A stretch of DNA of 50,417 bases from Clostridiales bacterium (GCA_012519975.1 JAAYPE010000034.1:1-50417), one strand, 5' to 3'. Counted from the stretch's first letter, positions 8,952 to 17,528 are shown. Numbers and translations are program-made. Notes: generated from the sequence alone by a model not told the origin.

Positions 8952-10559
8952 CTATTTTTCTTCAGCCTCTGCTTTTTTGGCTGTTGTTTTTTTAGTTGCT
9001 GGTTTTTTCTCTGCTTTTTCATCGTCAGCTTTTTTTGTTGTAGTCTTCTTTACAGCAGGCTTTTTTTCTGCTTTTTCGTCGTCAGCTTTTTTTGTTGTAG
9101 TTTTCTTTGCAGCAGGCTTTTTTTCTGCTTTTTCGTCGTCAGCTTTTTTTGTTGTAGTTTTCTTTGCAGCAGGCTTTTTTTCTGCTTTTTCGTCGTCAGC
9201 CTTTTTTGTTGTAGCTTTCTTTGCAGCAGGTTTCTTCTCTGCTTTTTCTTCTTTTTTATCGTCTGCCTTTTCTGGCTTTTTTTCAATTATCTTTGCATTT
9301 TCCTTGAGCAAATCAAGAACCTGAGTTGTTCTAAGTCCTGAGCTTGCCTCCTCTTCCGGAATAGCATTTTTAACAACATCAATTTCAACGCCATACATTT
9401 GTGCAAACTTTTGATATTCGCCCTCAAGAGCTTCTGGAGTTACCTCAATTTTTTCAAGCTCTATAATCTTTTCAAGAGCTAAATCAATTTTTACTTGAGT
9501 TTCTGATTTTTCACGAAGGCTCTCACGAAAATCTTCTTTTGTCATACCTGTAAATTGGAGGTATGTATCAAGGTCCATTCCTTGAGATTGCATACGATAA
9601 GCAAATTCATTTACGCTATCGTCCATTGTTTTTTCAATCATAACTTGAGGAATTTCAGCCTTTACAAGTCCTGCTAGTTGCTCTAGAAGTTGCTCTTCAA
9701 CGCTTGCCTCTATCTCGTTTATTTTTCTTTCTTCGAGTTGTTTGTGAAGGTCTGATTTTAGCTCGTCAATTGTATCAAACTCGCTAACATCCTTTGCAAA
9801 ATCATCGTCAAGCTCTGGGAGTTCCTTTTGTTTGATTTCATTAATTTTTATTTTAAATACTGCATCTTTACCTGCAAGATTTTCTGCATATTCTGCTGGA
9901 AACTTAATATCTATATCAAATTCCTCGCCTGATTTGTGTCCAATAAGTTGGTCTTCAAATCCTGGGATAAAAGCCCCGGAGCCAATTGTTAGGTCATAAT
10001 TTTCTGCCTTGCCACCTTCAAAAGCTACTCCATCTACAAAGCCTTCAAAGTTGATTGAAACCATATCGCCATCAATAATATCTCTATCCTCGATGCTGAT
10101 GTAGCGTGCGTTTCTCTCAAGCATTTGATTTATTTGTTCGTCAATTTCAAAATCCTCTACAATAACTGGGATTTTTGTTGCCTCAAGTGACTTGTAATCT
10201 CCAAGCTCAACTTCAGGGCTTACTGTGACTTTAAGTCTTATGAGTGCGCCATCTTTGCCAATTTCAGGAACTTCAACATCATATGGCATATCTACAATTT
10301 TTAGGTCTGCCTCTTTGATTGCGCTCTCAACAGCTTCTGGATAAACAATCTCAATAGCATCTTCATAGAGCAATTCTACACCATACATTTTTTCAATCAT
10401 TGCCCTTGGTGCTTTGCCCTTACGAAAGCCAGGAACACTTATCTTATTTTTAAGCTTGTTGTATGCCTTTTGAACTGCTTGTTCAAAGGTAACAGCATCT
10501 ATTGATATTTCAAGCTCATATACGTTTGTCTCAATCTTTTTTGAAGTTTTTAAACTCAT
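8952..10559 (-). CDS. tig: Trigger factor with a long lysine-rich C-terminal tail
   Basis: Ribosome-associated chaperone and peptidyl-prolyl isomerase. The ribosome-binding signature GFRKGKAPR is at 44-52, the FKBP-like domain spans about 160-245, and the chaperone arms follow to about residue 425. At 535 residues it is some 100 longer than usual. The extra part is a low-complexity tail of lysine, alanine, threonine and acidic residues built on a 19-residue repeat resembling ADDEKAEKKPAAKKTTTKK. The DNA carries 57-bp tandem copies. The core reads as fully functional; the tail's role is unknown. A start at MSLKTSKKIE fits the family. Confidence 0.96.
   Translation of the reverse strand: MSLKTSKKIETNVYELEISIDAVTFEQAVQKAYNKLKNKISVPGFRKGKAPRAMIEKMYGVELLYEDAIEIVYPEAVESAIKEADLKIVDMPYDVEVPEIGKDGALIRLKVTVSPEVELGDYKSLEATKIPVIVEDFEIDEQINQMLERNARYISIEDRDIIDGDMVSINFEGFVDGVAFEGGKAENYDLTIGSGAFIPGFEDQLIGHKSGEEFDIDIKFPAEYAENLAGKDAVFKIKINEIKQKELPELDDDFAKDVSEFDTIDELKSDLHKQLEERKINEIEASVEEQLLEQLAGLVKAEIPQVMIEKTMDDSVNEFAYRMQSQGMDLDTYLQFTGMTKEDFRESLREKSETQVKIDLALEKIIELEKIEVTPEALEGEYQKFAQMYGVEIDVVKNAIPEEEASSGLRTTQVLDLLKENAKIIEKKPEKADDKKEEKAEKKPAAKKATTKKADDEKAEKKPAAKKTTTKKADDEKAEKKPAAKKTTTKKADDEKAEKKPAVKKTTTKKADDEKAEKKPATKKTTAKKAEAEEK
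8955..9260 (-). repeat. 57-bp tandem repeats within the 3' end of tig
   Basis: Copies start at 9011, 9068, 9125 and 9182, each exactly 57 bp apart; the copies at 9068 and 9125 are identical, the outer ones differ by a few bases, and degenerate partial copies flank them. Each unit encodes 19 residues and keeps the frame, so copy number can change without disrupting the gene. The open plus-strand frame across it (rich in Phe/Ala) is a by-product. Confidence 0.92.
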
Positions 10560-10667
10560 TTAAAAATCCTCTCGCTTTCCTACTTCTATTTAACTTATGT
10601 TTAAACTAATTCATTATATCAGAAATTTTATGAAATTTCTAGTATTTTTTTATGTTAAAATTATGAA

Positions 10668-11360
10668 TTAAACCTTTTCTATAATTTTTGGGCAAAACTC
10701 TAAAAAGTCTGCCGATACAACATCAAATTTTATGCCATCATACTCATTTCTGTATGCTCTTTTTAATGATTCGCTATGCAAATGACCATAATAGCACCGC
10801 CTGATTTGATTTTCTTTTAGAACCTTCATAATAGGTTCACAAACTGCAAGCTCTGTTATTGGTGGATAATGCAAAAAGGCAATTGGCTCCTTACCTGTTT
10901 TTTTTGCACAATCTATTGATGTTTTAAGCCTACCAATCTCTCTTAGTAAAACCTTTTGTGCGTCGCTTGATTCGTCGTCAAAAAACCAACCACGAGTACC
11001 ACAAATCACAAAATCTCCAACCTCTATTGCATTATTAAACAAAAATTGAATTGAGTTAAATTTGTTTTGCTCTAAGAACTCGTTCATTTTTTTCATTGTT
11101 GACCACCAATAGTCGTGATTACCTTTTAAAAGTATTTTATTTCCCGCCAAATTATTTAAAAATTCAAAATCTTCTTTAGCATTTTTAAGGTCCATCGCCC
11201 ACGATATATCACCCGGAATAACAACAGTATCCTCATTAGACACTACTGCTTGCCAATTTTTTTCAAGTCTTTTTATGTAATCGCTCCAACCTTTGAATAT
11301 ATCCATTGACTTATCGGTGGACAACGAAAGGTGTGTATCTCCAATTGCGAAAATTGACAT
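10668..11360 (-). CDS. Metallophosphoesterase (calcineurin-like)
   Basis: A 230-residue cytoplasmic protein with the full set of dinuclear-metal phosphoesterase motifs: GDTHL near the start, PGDISWAMD around 50, KGNHDYWW around 80, an LHYPP block and a C-terminal GHLHS. Such proteins hydrolyse phosphomonoesters or diesters, and the substrate here cannot be predicted. It is divergent from the DUF1540 gene and upstream of tig, with about 110 bp between it and tig. That gap holds a small palindrome (AGAAATTT/AAATTTCT, near 10620) and a TATAAT without a good -35. Confidence 0.9.
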   Translation of the reverse strand: MSIFAIGDTHLSLSTDKSMDIFKGWSDYIKRLEKNWQAVVSNEDTVVIPGDISWAMDLKNAKEDFEFLNNLAGNKILLKGNHDYWWSTMKKMNEFLEQNKFNSIQFLFNNAIEVGDFVICGTRGWFFDDESSDAQKVLLREIGRLKTSIDCAKKTGKEPIAFLHYPPITELAVCEPIMKVLKENQIRRCYYGHLHSESLKRAYRNEYDGIKFDVVSADFLEFCPKIIEKV

Positions 11361-11422
11361 TTTATAAACCTCATTTATTTGTGTTAATTGGTTAAAATAA
11401 TGTTGAAGGGAGGGAATTTAAA

Positions 11423-11602
11423 ATGGATTGTAATGAAAAAATTAAATGCTCTGTTGATGAATGTCATTATCATCACGGCAAATACACTTGCACAGCAAGA
11501 ACTATTGAGGTTGGCAACTGCAAACCTACTACAACTCGTTGTGATGATACGCTATGTGGAACTTTTAGAGTCAGAGAAGAATCTTATCAAGATTTTCAAT
11601 AA
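11423..11602 (+). CDS. DUF1540 domain protein, small and cysteine-rich
   Basis: A 59-residue protein beginning MDCNEKIKCSVDECHYH, with seven cysteines (3, 9, 14, 23, 33, 40, 45). The CxVxxCxY start and the C-terminal CDDTLCGTF fit the DUF1540 family, which is common in Clostridia, sometimes in several copies. The function is unknown; the cysteine spacing suggests metal binding. A strong ribosome site GGGAGGG (11408-11414) is 8 bp before the ATG. It is a single-gene unit between a divergent metallophosphoesterase and a terminator. The longer overlapping frame from 11388 is a shadow. Confidence 0.88.
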   Translation: MDCNEKIKCSVDECHYHHGKYTCTARTIEVGNCKPTTTRCDDTLCGTFRVREESYQDFQ

Positions 11603-11610
11603 ATAATTTA

Positions 11611-11650
11611 AATGGCGGAGGGCTTAAAATCCACCGCCATTTTTTTATTT
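11611..11650 (+). terminator. Terminator of the DUF1540 gene
   Basis: Stem AATGGCGG (11611-11618) with CCGCCATT (11634-11641), followed on the plus strand by a run of T (11640-11646). The opposite strand lacks a good T-run, so it mainly serves the plus-strand gene. Beyond it, an ACCGC/GCGGT mini-hairpin lies next to the thrC stop. Confidence 0.85.
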
Positions 11651-11701
11651 GTCCATCACCGAATAGACGAGACGCAAGTTAGATATAATGACCGCTTGCG
11701 G

Positions 11702-13192
11702 TTACTCTATCATAGCAAAGACTTGTTTTATCATATTTTCTTTTTCACACACATCGCTAAACCTTACCTTTTTGCTTTTAAGCTCTGCAAGCTGTTGTGG
11801 AATTTCTACACCAGTTTTTTTAGATAAAATTTCTGAAATTTCAAATTCATCAAGCTCTTGTGGCACTGGTTGCAACGCCTCTAAAACGCTTTTTGAGAAT
11901 TTGTATGGGCTTGCTGTGGATGCAATTATTGTAGGCACATCTTCGCTATTTACTTTTACATATTGATTATAAACATCCACTGCTACTGCTGTGTGTGTAT
12001 CACAAAGATATTTTTGATTGTCAAAAGTTTCTTTTATTGCTTTTTTCGCTCCATTATCATCACAAAAACCTGCATCAAAAAGCTCTTTTATTTTTGCAAA
12101 CATATCCTCGCCAACATCATAAACACCGTTTTTGTCAAGACCATTCATCCATTCCTTGACACGCTCATCATCATTGCCACTAAGGTCAAAAAGTAGCCTT
12201 TCAAGGTTGCTTGAAATTAAGATATCCATAGATGGAGATGTTGTTGTATAAAAGCTCCTGTTACGGTCATATTTACCTGTTTTTAAAAAGTCTGTTAAAA
12301 CATTATTAGCATTTGATGCGCAAACAAGCTTGCCAATTGGAACACCCATTTTTTTTGCATAATATGCTGCAAGTATGTTTCCAAAATTGCCTGTTGGAAC
12401 TACAACATTCATAGGTTCGCCATTTTTTAGCGTTCCGTTTGAAATCATATCACAATACGCACTTACATAGTATACAATTTGTGGTACTAGCCTGCCCCAG
12501 TTAATAGAGTTTGCTGAAGACAAAACAACACCGGCCTTGCCTAACTTTTCTGCCACTTCTTTGTTTGTAAAAATAGATTTTACACCATTTTGTGCGTCGT
12601 CAAAGTTACCATAAATAGCACAAACGCTAACATTATCACCCTGTTGTGTTGTCATTTGTAACTTTTGCATTTCACTAACACCGTCTTCGGGATAAAAGAC
12701 TAAGATTTTTGTTAAGTCAACATCTTTAAACCCTTCAAGCGCTGCCTTACCCGTATCGCCCGAAGTTGCAACTAGAATTAAAACCTGTTTATCTGGAATT
12801 ACCTTTGCACTAGCTGTTGTAAGCAAGTATGGAAGAAGTTGTAGCGCCATATCTTTAAATGCGCAGGTAGGCCCTCTCCACAGTTCTAATATATTTGTGT
12901 TGCCACCTAAGTTTACAATTGGAGCTACCGCCTTTGAGCTAAACTTACCTTTTGCATACGCACCGTTTACGCACTTGTCCAGCTCTTCTTGCGAAAAGTC
13001 CGTAAGATATAATGATAATATTGCCTTTGCTCGACCAATATAATCAAGCTTTGCAATTTGTTCTATATCACTTTTTGAAAGTTGTGGAAATTCCTGCGGG
13101 ACAAACAGCCCACCCTCTTTTGAAATTCCCATAGTAATTGCCTGTGCCGATGTCACTTTAACGCTTTTGTCCCTTGTGCTTGTATAAAACAT
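11702..13192 (-). CDS. thrC: Threonine synthase
   Basis: A 496-residue PLP-dependent enzyme converting O-phosphohomoserine to threonine. The PLP lysine is Lys113 in the motif GPTCAFKDMALQ; the phosphate-binding GDTGKAALEGF and the VVPTGNFGN segment are also present. The length and N-terminal Thr_synth_N region (YTSTRD) match the long bacterial type. It follows the dipeptidase by 17 bp and is the last gene of the lepB-ylqF-rnhB-yraN run. Confidence 0.97.
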   Translation of the reverse strand: MFYTSTRDKSVKVTSAQAITMGISKEGGLFVPQEFPQLSKSDIEQIAKLDYIGRAKAILSLYLTDFSQEELDKCVNGAYAKGKFSSKAVAPIVNLGGNTNILELWRGPTCAFKDMALQLLPYLLTTASAKVIPDKQVLILVATSGDTGKAALEGFKDVDLTKILVFYPEDGVSEMQKLQMTTQQGDNVSVCAIYGNFDDAQNGVKSIFTNKEVAEKLGKAGVVLSSANSINWGRLVPQIVYYVSAYCDMISNGTLKNGEPMNVVVPTGNFGNILAAYYAKKMGVPIGKLVCASNANNVLTDFLKTGKYDRNRSFYTTTSPSMDILISSNLERLLFDLSGNDDERVKEWMNGLDKNGVYDVGEDMFAKIKELFDAGFCDDNGAKKAIKETFDNQKYLCDTHTAVAVDVYNQYVKVNSEDVPTIIASTASPYKFSKSVLEALQPVPQELDEFEISEILSKKTGVEIPQQLAELKSKKVRFSDVCEKENMIKQVFAMIE

Positions 13193-13209
13193 AATTTTCC
13201 CCTCATTTA

Positions 13210-14145
13210 TTAGCTTAGATTGTTTATAAAAAAATTATATGCATTATCAAAAAATATTGCATCAACAACTTTTTGTTCAATATTACGACTTAAAAGATAA
13301 TCATAAAGTATGTGCATTTTATCAATACCTGACAGCTGTGTGACAGTTGTGCAACCATCAAAATCGCTACCCATTGCTATTGTGTTTTGAGCACCTAAGG
13401 AAAGCATATGATAAATGTGACGATAAACAAAATCACAGCTATCCGCACCAACAAACTGCCAAAATAAATTTATTCCAATAAGTCCGCCGTTTTCTATTAT
13501 TATATTTATCTGTTCATTTGTCAAATTCCTTTTATGAGCGCATATAAAATCACTGTTTGAATGGGTTGCTACAAATGGCTTGCCACTATCCTGTGAAAGC
13601 TTTGCAACATCATAAAAACCCGCATCATTTAGGTGTGACACATCAACTATAATGCCTAAATCGTGCATTTTGCGAACGGCATCTTTGCCAAAACTTGTAA
13701 GCCCGCTCTCATCCCTTGACATACAGCCATTTGCGATTTCATTAGAGCCGTTCCAAGTAAGCGTTACAAGCCTTACGCCAATTTCATGAAGATATCCAAT
13801 CCTATCTAAATCTCCTGCTATTGCACTGCCACCCTCAACAGTCAAAATACTTGCAAACTTGCCACTTTGTATAGCTTGCTCAATCTCTTTGCTTGTTGTG
13901 CATTTTGAAATAAGCTTTTTATTTTTATTCATTTGCTCATTATATGTATGATAAATATTTTCAAAATACTGGCAAGCCTGCTCGCCTCTATAATCATCTG
14001 GCATCCATATTGCAAAAAGTTGAACCCACTCGCTTAGATATTGTGCATCTTTGATTGAAATATGTAAATCATTTTTTAGGAGCTTTTTATTTTCAATGCT
14101 ACATTCAGTTATAGTATCACAGTGCAAGTCAAAAAGTTTCATCAA
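13210..14145 (-). CDS. Membrane dipeptidase-type metallopeptidase (peptidase family M19)
   Basis: A 311-residue zinc dipeptidase. Family marks are the N-terminal metal-binding HCDT (His8, Asp10), the bridging glutamate in TVEGG around 124, VDVSH, the HSN motif, and a late GSDFDG. There is no signal peptide, so it is likely cytoplasmic despite the family name. The substrate is a dipeptide of unknown sequence. It sits between yraN and thrC with short gaps. Confidence 0.93.
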   Translation of the reverse strand: MMKLFDLHCDTITECSIENKKLLKNDLHISIKDAQYLSEWVQLFAIWMPDDYRGEQACQYFENIYHTYNEQMNKNKKLISKCTTSKEIEQAIQSGKFASILTVEGGSAIAGDLDRIGYLHEIGVRLVTLTWNGSNEIANGCMSRDESGLTSFGKDAVRKMHDLGIIVDVSHLNDAGFYDVAKLSQDSGKPFVATHSNSDFICAHKRNLTNEQINIIIENGGLIGINLFWQFVGADSCDFVYRHIYHMLSLGAQNTIAMGSDFDGCTTVTQLSGIDKMHILYDYLLSRNIEQKVVDAIFFDNAYNFFINNLS

Positions 14146-14182
14146 AATCTCCTTTTAAAAAATAAAATTAAAAGCAAAAATA

Positions 14183-14548
14183 TTAAAATGCATTTTCGAT
14201 ATAATTTATATTCAAAATTTTTTCCTTTGAATCCATTATAACTTCAGCAACATCAAACCTTGGTTGCAGGTCTGTTTTATTTTTTGAAAGATAAAGCAAT
14301 GCTGTTTTTTGAAGCTTTTGTTGCTTTACTGCATCGACTGCCTGTGCAGGAGAAAAAAGACTGTTTTCTCCCCTTGTTTTAACTTCTACAAATGCTATGT
14401 ATTTTCCTTTTGTTGCTATTATATCTATTTCTCCAAATCTTGTATGAAAATTTGCGCCGATTATTTCATATTTTTTATCACGAAGATATCTTGCAACACA
14501 ACGCTCTCCAATTTTGCCTCTAACACTTGCACTTTGCAATCTATTCAC
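14183..14548 (-). CDS. YraN family (UPF0102) putative endonuclease
   Basis: A 121-residue protein with a restriction-endonuclease-like core: RGKIGERCVARYL at the start, then GEIDIIA and FVEVKTR, which supply the D...E-x-K catalytic pattern. The biological role is not established; related proteins are linked to Holliday-junction or DNA repair processes. It overlaps the end of rnhB by 8 bp, an arrangement widely conserved in Bacillota. Confidence 0.93.
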   Translation of the reverse strand: MNRLQSASVRGKIGERCVARYLRDKKYEIIGANFHTRFGEIDIIATKGKYIAFVEVKTRGENSLFSPAQAVDAVKQQKLQKTALLYLSKNKTDLQPRFDVAEVIMDSKEKILNINYIENAF

Positions 14549-15143
14549 GCTCCAAAAGCTTTTTTAAAAAAGTTCTTCTATGCACCTGTGATATCCCGTG
14601 TTGCTCTAGCATTTCGTAGTGCAACTTTGTGCCATATCCCTTATGTTTTTCAAAAAAATACTGCGGATAAATTTTTGATAGCTCTATCATATACCTATCT
14701 CTACTCACTTTTGCAAGAATAGATGCCGCCGCAATTGAAACCGACTTTGCATCGCCTTTTATCATTGTTCTCTCTTCTATTTTAAGCCCTGGTTTTTGGT
14801 TGCCATCAATTAACGCTATATCAGGGCTAACCTCAAGCCCATCTACCGCCCTATTCATTGCAAGAAATGTAGCCTTTAGGATATTTATCTCATCTATTTC
14901 CATTTCTGTTGCTGTTGCAATGCTATAAGAAACTGCATTTTCCACAATTATATCAAACAACTGTTCACGCTTTTTCTGCGTAAGCTTTTTTGAATCATTT
15001 AGACCCTCTATCTCAAAATCCATAGGCAATATAACAGCTGCTGCAAACACAGGGCCTGCAAGTGGACCTCTGCCCGCCTCGTCTATACCACAGACTGTTT
15101 TAAATCCATCATTTAACGCTAATTTTTCATACTCATATGTCAA
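14541..15143 (-). CDS. rnhB: Ribonuclease HII
   Basis: Removes RNA from RNA-DNA hybrids, including single ribonucleotides in DNA. The signature CGIDEAGRGPLAGPV holds two of the acidic metal ligands, and ALIDGN and AAASILAKVSRD are further family blocks. I start at a TTG (15141-15143), giving 200 residues beginning MTYEYEKLAL, because a GGGAAG ribosome site lies 7 bp upstream and 19 bp follow the ylqF stop. The frame remains open upstream to 15275, but that part overlaps ylqF and does not resemble RNase HII. Confidence 0.95.
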   Translation of the reverse strand: MTYEYEKLALNDGFKTVCGIDEAGRGPLAGPVFAAAVILPMDFEIEGLNDSKKLTQKKREQLFDIIVENAVSYSIATATEMEIDEINILKATFLAMNRAVDGLEVSPDIALIDGNQKPGLKIEERTMIKGDAKSVSIAAASILAKVSRDRYMIELSKIYPQYFFEKHKGYGTKLHYEMLEQHGISQVHRRTFLKKLLERE

Positions 15144-15162
15144 TATAATCTTCCCTTTGTTT

Positions 15163-16047
15163 TTAAAAATCGCACTGTTTTGGAGGGCGCTCAAGGGTAA
15201 TTCTGCCAAGCTTTCCACCCCTGTATTCATCCAAAAGCATATTTGCTGCACGCTCTGTGTCAATTTCGCCACCACGCACTAGCATCCCTCTTTTTCTCCC
15301 TATTTCGTCTAAAATCTCGTAAGATTCTAATTTTACACTATAAGGCTGTAGCTTGTACCTGTCGCACAACCTATCTGCATAGTCGGTTTTTAAAACATCA
15401 ATTAACCTAACTGCAATTGTTTCCACATCCATTATTTCATCCTTAACAGAGCCTATAAATGCAATTTTATCGCCAACCTCTTTGTCCTCAAACTTTGGCC
15501 AAAGAACACCGGGTGTATCTAAAAGCTCAATTCCATTGCCAGCAACTACCCATTGATTTTGCCTTGTTACACCTGGCCTGTCTGCAACTTTTAGACGGTT
15601 TTTTCCCGACATGCGATTTATAAATGATGATTTTCCCGTGTTTGGAATACCAACAACCATAATTCTAAGTGGCCTACCTGACATTCCTTTAGCATTATTA
15701 GACTCGATTTTATCTTTAAGCACTTTTCTCACAAGGGACTCATACGACGCAAGCCCTTTGCCTGTCCTGCAATCAACAGCGATTGCAAACACGCCCTGAC
15801 TTTCATAATAATCAATCCACTGCTTTGTTGCTCTATCATCTGCAATATCTGATTTATTAAGCAAAATTATACGCGGTTTGTTTGAAGCCAGCTCATCAAG
15901 CTCTGGATTGCGACTGCTTTGGGGAATACGAGCGTCAACAATCTCTGTTACAGCGTCAACAAGCGGAAGACACTCTTTGATTTGCCTTCGTGTTTTTGCC
16001 ATATGTCCCGGAAACCACTGCACAACTTGCTTTTGTGAATTACTCAT
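15163..16047 (-). CDS. ylqF: Ribosome biogenesis GTPase YlqF (RbgA)
   Basis: A 294-residue circularly permuted GTPase that promotes a late step of 50S assembly. The permuted order is visible: the G4 motif NKSD comes first, then the P-loop GIPNTGKSS, then the G3 motif DTPG. The N-terminal QWFPGHMAKTRR is the family signature. I use the ATG at 16047; the open frame continues 4 codons to a TTG at 16059 that overlaps the lepB stop. Genes lepB, ylqF, rnhB and yraN form a conserved row. Confidence 0.96.
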   Translation of the reverse strand: MSNSQKQVVQWFPGHMAKTRRQIKECLPLVDAVTEIVDARIPQSSRNPELDELASNKPRIILLNKSDIADDRATKQWIDYYESQGVFAIAVDCRTGKGLASYESLVRKVLKDKIESNNAKGMSGRPLRIMVVGIPNTGKSSFINRMSGKNRLKVADRPGVTRQNQWVVAGNGIELLDTPGVLWPKFEDKEVGDKIAFIGSVKDEIMDVETIAVRLIDVLKTDYADRLCDRYKLQPYSVKLESYEILDEIGRKRGMLVRGGEIDTERAANMLLDEYRGGKLGRITLERPPKQCDF

Positions 16048-16051
16048 TTTA

Positions 16052-16714
16052 TCACCCAATTTTTACAAATCCACCTCTTGTGGACACATTGTAAACTGCC
16101 TTTCCGAGAATATATTCTTCTCTAATTAGTCCAATATAAGACGAACGGCTATCCGTTGAATCCTGCCTATTGTCTCCCATTACAAAGACATAACCCTTAG
16201 GGATTTCTATAGGAAATTCTATATCTGCCTTATCTGTTGTTGCATTATTTATATAATCCTCATTTAATATTTCGCCATTTACAAAAACATAGCCATAGTT
16301 AAAGTCAATATCTATAATTTGGCCACCCGTTGCAATTACTCGCTTTACGATATTTTCATCAGCGTCATTAGGCTGGGTAATAACAACTATATCCCCATTT
16401 TTAACCGTGGGGTCATATTGTGAAATCATAAGCCAATCACCACTGTGCAAATTTGGAAGCATTGAGTTACCCACAACGCCTACAAATCTCCAACCAAAAG
16501 TGAACAGCACAAGTATTATCGTTACTGCGGATATAAAAACACTAACTGCCTCATAAAGAGTTTCAACACCTTTGCCTACCGGCTTTTGAGTTTCATCGAC
16601 TTGTGTTTCATCGACTTGTGTTTCATTTGCCTGCATATTATTTTCAACTTCGCCTATCAAGCTTTCATCATTTGTTTGCTCATCATCAAAGCTTTTATTT
16701 TCCAAGTTTTCCAC
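16052..16714 (-). CDS. lepB: Signal peptidase I (second of a tandem pair)
   Basis: A type I signal peptidase of about 220 residues. It has an acidic N-terminal cytoplasmic stretch, one membrane segment (around SVFISAVTIILVLFTFGW), the serine nucleophile in GNSMLPN, the general-base lysine in VKRVIA, and the box MGDNRQDSTDSR. A GTG start at 16714 is preferred: GGAGG lies 8 bp upstream and the GTG shares a base with the TAG of the preceding signal peptidase gene. The frame also has an ATG at 16729, but that lies within the ribosome site. A 15-bp duplication in the N-terminal part repeats QVDET. Confidence 0.95.
   Translation of the reverse strand: MENLENKSFDDEQTNDESLIGEVENNMQANETQVDETQVDETQKPVGKGVETLYEAVSVFISAVTIILVLFTFGWRFVGVVGNSMLPNLHSGDWLMISQYDPTVKNGDIVVITQPNDADENIVKRVIATGGQIIDIDFNYGYVFVNGEILNEDYINNATTDKADIEFPIEIPKGYVFVMGDNRQDSTDSRSSYIGLIREEYILGKAVYNVSTRGGFVKIG
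16591..16626 (-). repeat. 15-bp direct repeat in lepB
   Basis: The unit TTTCATCGACTTGTG occurs twice in a row (16591, 16606) followed by a partial third copy. It encodes repeated QVDET in the acidic cytoplasmic linker before the membrane segment and is in frame. Confidence 0.85.
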
Positions 16715-17340
16715 TAATAAACCCTCCATTCATCAAATGGTAATAATCTAAAATACACTTTTCCAAAAACATACCTTTCATCAATAACTCCAATGCTTTG
16801 CGAGCGACTATCAAGCGATTTATTTCGATTATCTCCCATCACAAAAAAACAACCATCTGGAATAACAATCGGAAAATCATAGGAGTCAAAGGGCTGATAA
16901 TTTGTTTTAGAATTTATGTAAGGCTCGTCTATGCTCTTACCATTTATATATACTATGCCCTGATTATAATCAATATCAACCGTATCTCCACCAACGGCTA
17001 CTATGCGTTTAATCAAATTTTCGTTTGTAAAATTCGGTTGAGATATAACAACAATATCACCACTTTTATACTGTGAGTTTAAGTTGCTTACAACCAGCCT
17101 ATCTAAATCCCTAAGAGTGGGAACCATAGAAGTGCCAGAAACAGAAACAATGCGAAATACAAAAGCTATTAGAATAAAAATAATAATAAATGATGTTAGC
17201 AATGCACTTATCCACTCATAAATTTTAAAAATAAAAACCTTGTGCTTGAAATCAGCTTGCTTTGTGTCATCTTTGAATGTGAATTTAAACCTTTGTGTGT
17301 TTCGCAAGCTTTTCACCCCTAAAATATGATTATCACTCAT
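16714..17340 (-). CDS. lepB: Signal peptidase I (first of a tandem pair)
   Basis: A type I signal peptidase of about 208 residues with one membrane segment (ALLTSFIIIFILIAFVF), the nucleophile in SGTSMVPT, the catalytic lysine in IKRIVAVGGD, and MGDNRNKSLDSR. Its N-terminus is basic where that of its neighbour is acidic, so the two are diverged copies. The start is uncertain: the ATG at 17340 has no ribosome site, while a TTG at 17307 has AGGGGTGA 5 bp upstream. It is first gene of the signal peptidase-ylqF-rnhB-yraN run. Confidence 0.93.
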   Translation of the reverse strand: MSDNHILGVKSLRNTQRFKFTFKDDTKQADFKHKVFIFKIYEWISALLTSFIIIFILIAFVFRIVSVSGTSMVPTLRDLDRLVVSNLNSQYKSGDIVVISQPNFTNENLIKRIVAVGGDTVDIDYNQGIVYINGKSIDEPYINSKTNYQPFDSYDFPIVIPDGCFFVMGDNRNKSLDSRSQSIGVIDERYVFGKVYFRLLPFDEWRVY

Positions 17341-17399
17341 AATTGTTTTATTTAAAATCAAACAAAAACAACCACAAGCGATAAAAATAAAACAATACT

Positions 17400-17428
17400 A
17401 TTATACTACATACACACATAAAATTCCA
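17400..17428 (-). promoter_or_regulatory. Candidate promoter before the signal peptidase pair
   Basis: A perfect -10 TATAAT (17400-17405) on the minus strand, but the 17-bp-spaced -35 is only TGGAAT. It lies between rplS and the first lepB. Confidence 0.5.
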
Positions 17429-17466
17429 TTATAAAAGCAAAAAAGGAACAAATAAATGTCCCTTTA

Positions 17467-17528
17467 AAATGTTTTGCACTATTAAATGTTTTGCACTATT
17501 AAATCTTTTGCACTATTAAATCTTTTGC
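17467..17528. repeat. 17-bp tandem repeat at the end of rplS
   Basis: About three and a half copies of a 17-bp unit (TTTTGCACTATTAAATG/C on the plus strand). The first copy includes the last codons and TAA of rplS; the others repeat the same KI-stop sequence in untranslated DNA. A small imperfect hairpin with AAGGGACA/TGTCCCTT arms (about 17442-17465) follows and may help end transcription. Confidence 0.85.

Noticed and set aside
8955..9260. Regular repeats suggestive of a CRISPR array
   Set aside because: The copies are contiguous with no variable spacers and lie in frame within tig.
8920..9324. Plus-strand frame of 134 codons, rich in Phe and Ala, opposite the tig tail
   Set aside because: It is the reverse reading of the 57-bp lysine-rich repeat, with no ribosome site; an artefact of repeat composition.
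17467..17528. 17-bp repeats considered as binding-site iterons
   Set aside because: They extend into the rplS coding end and no replication or plasmid gene is near; simple tandem duplication explains them.
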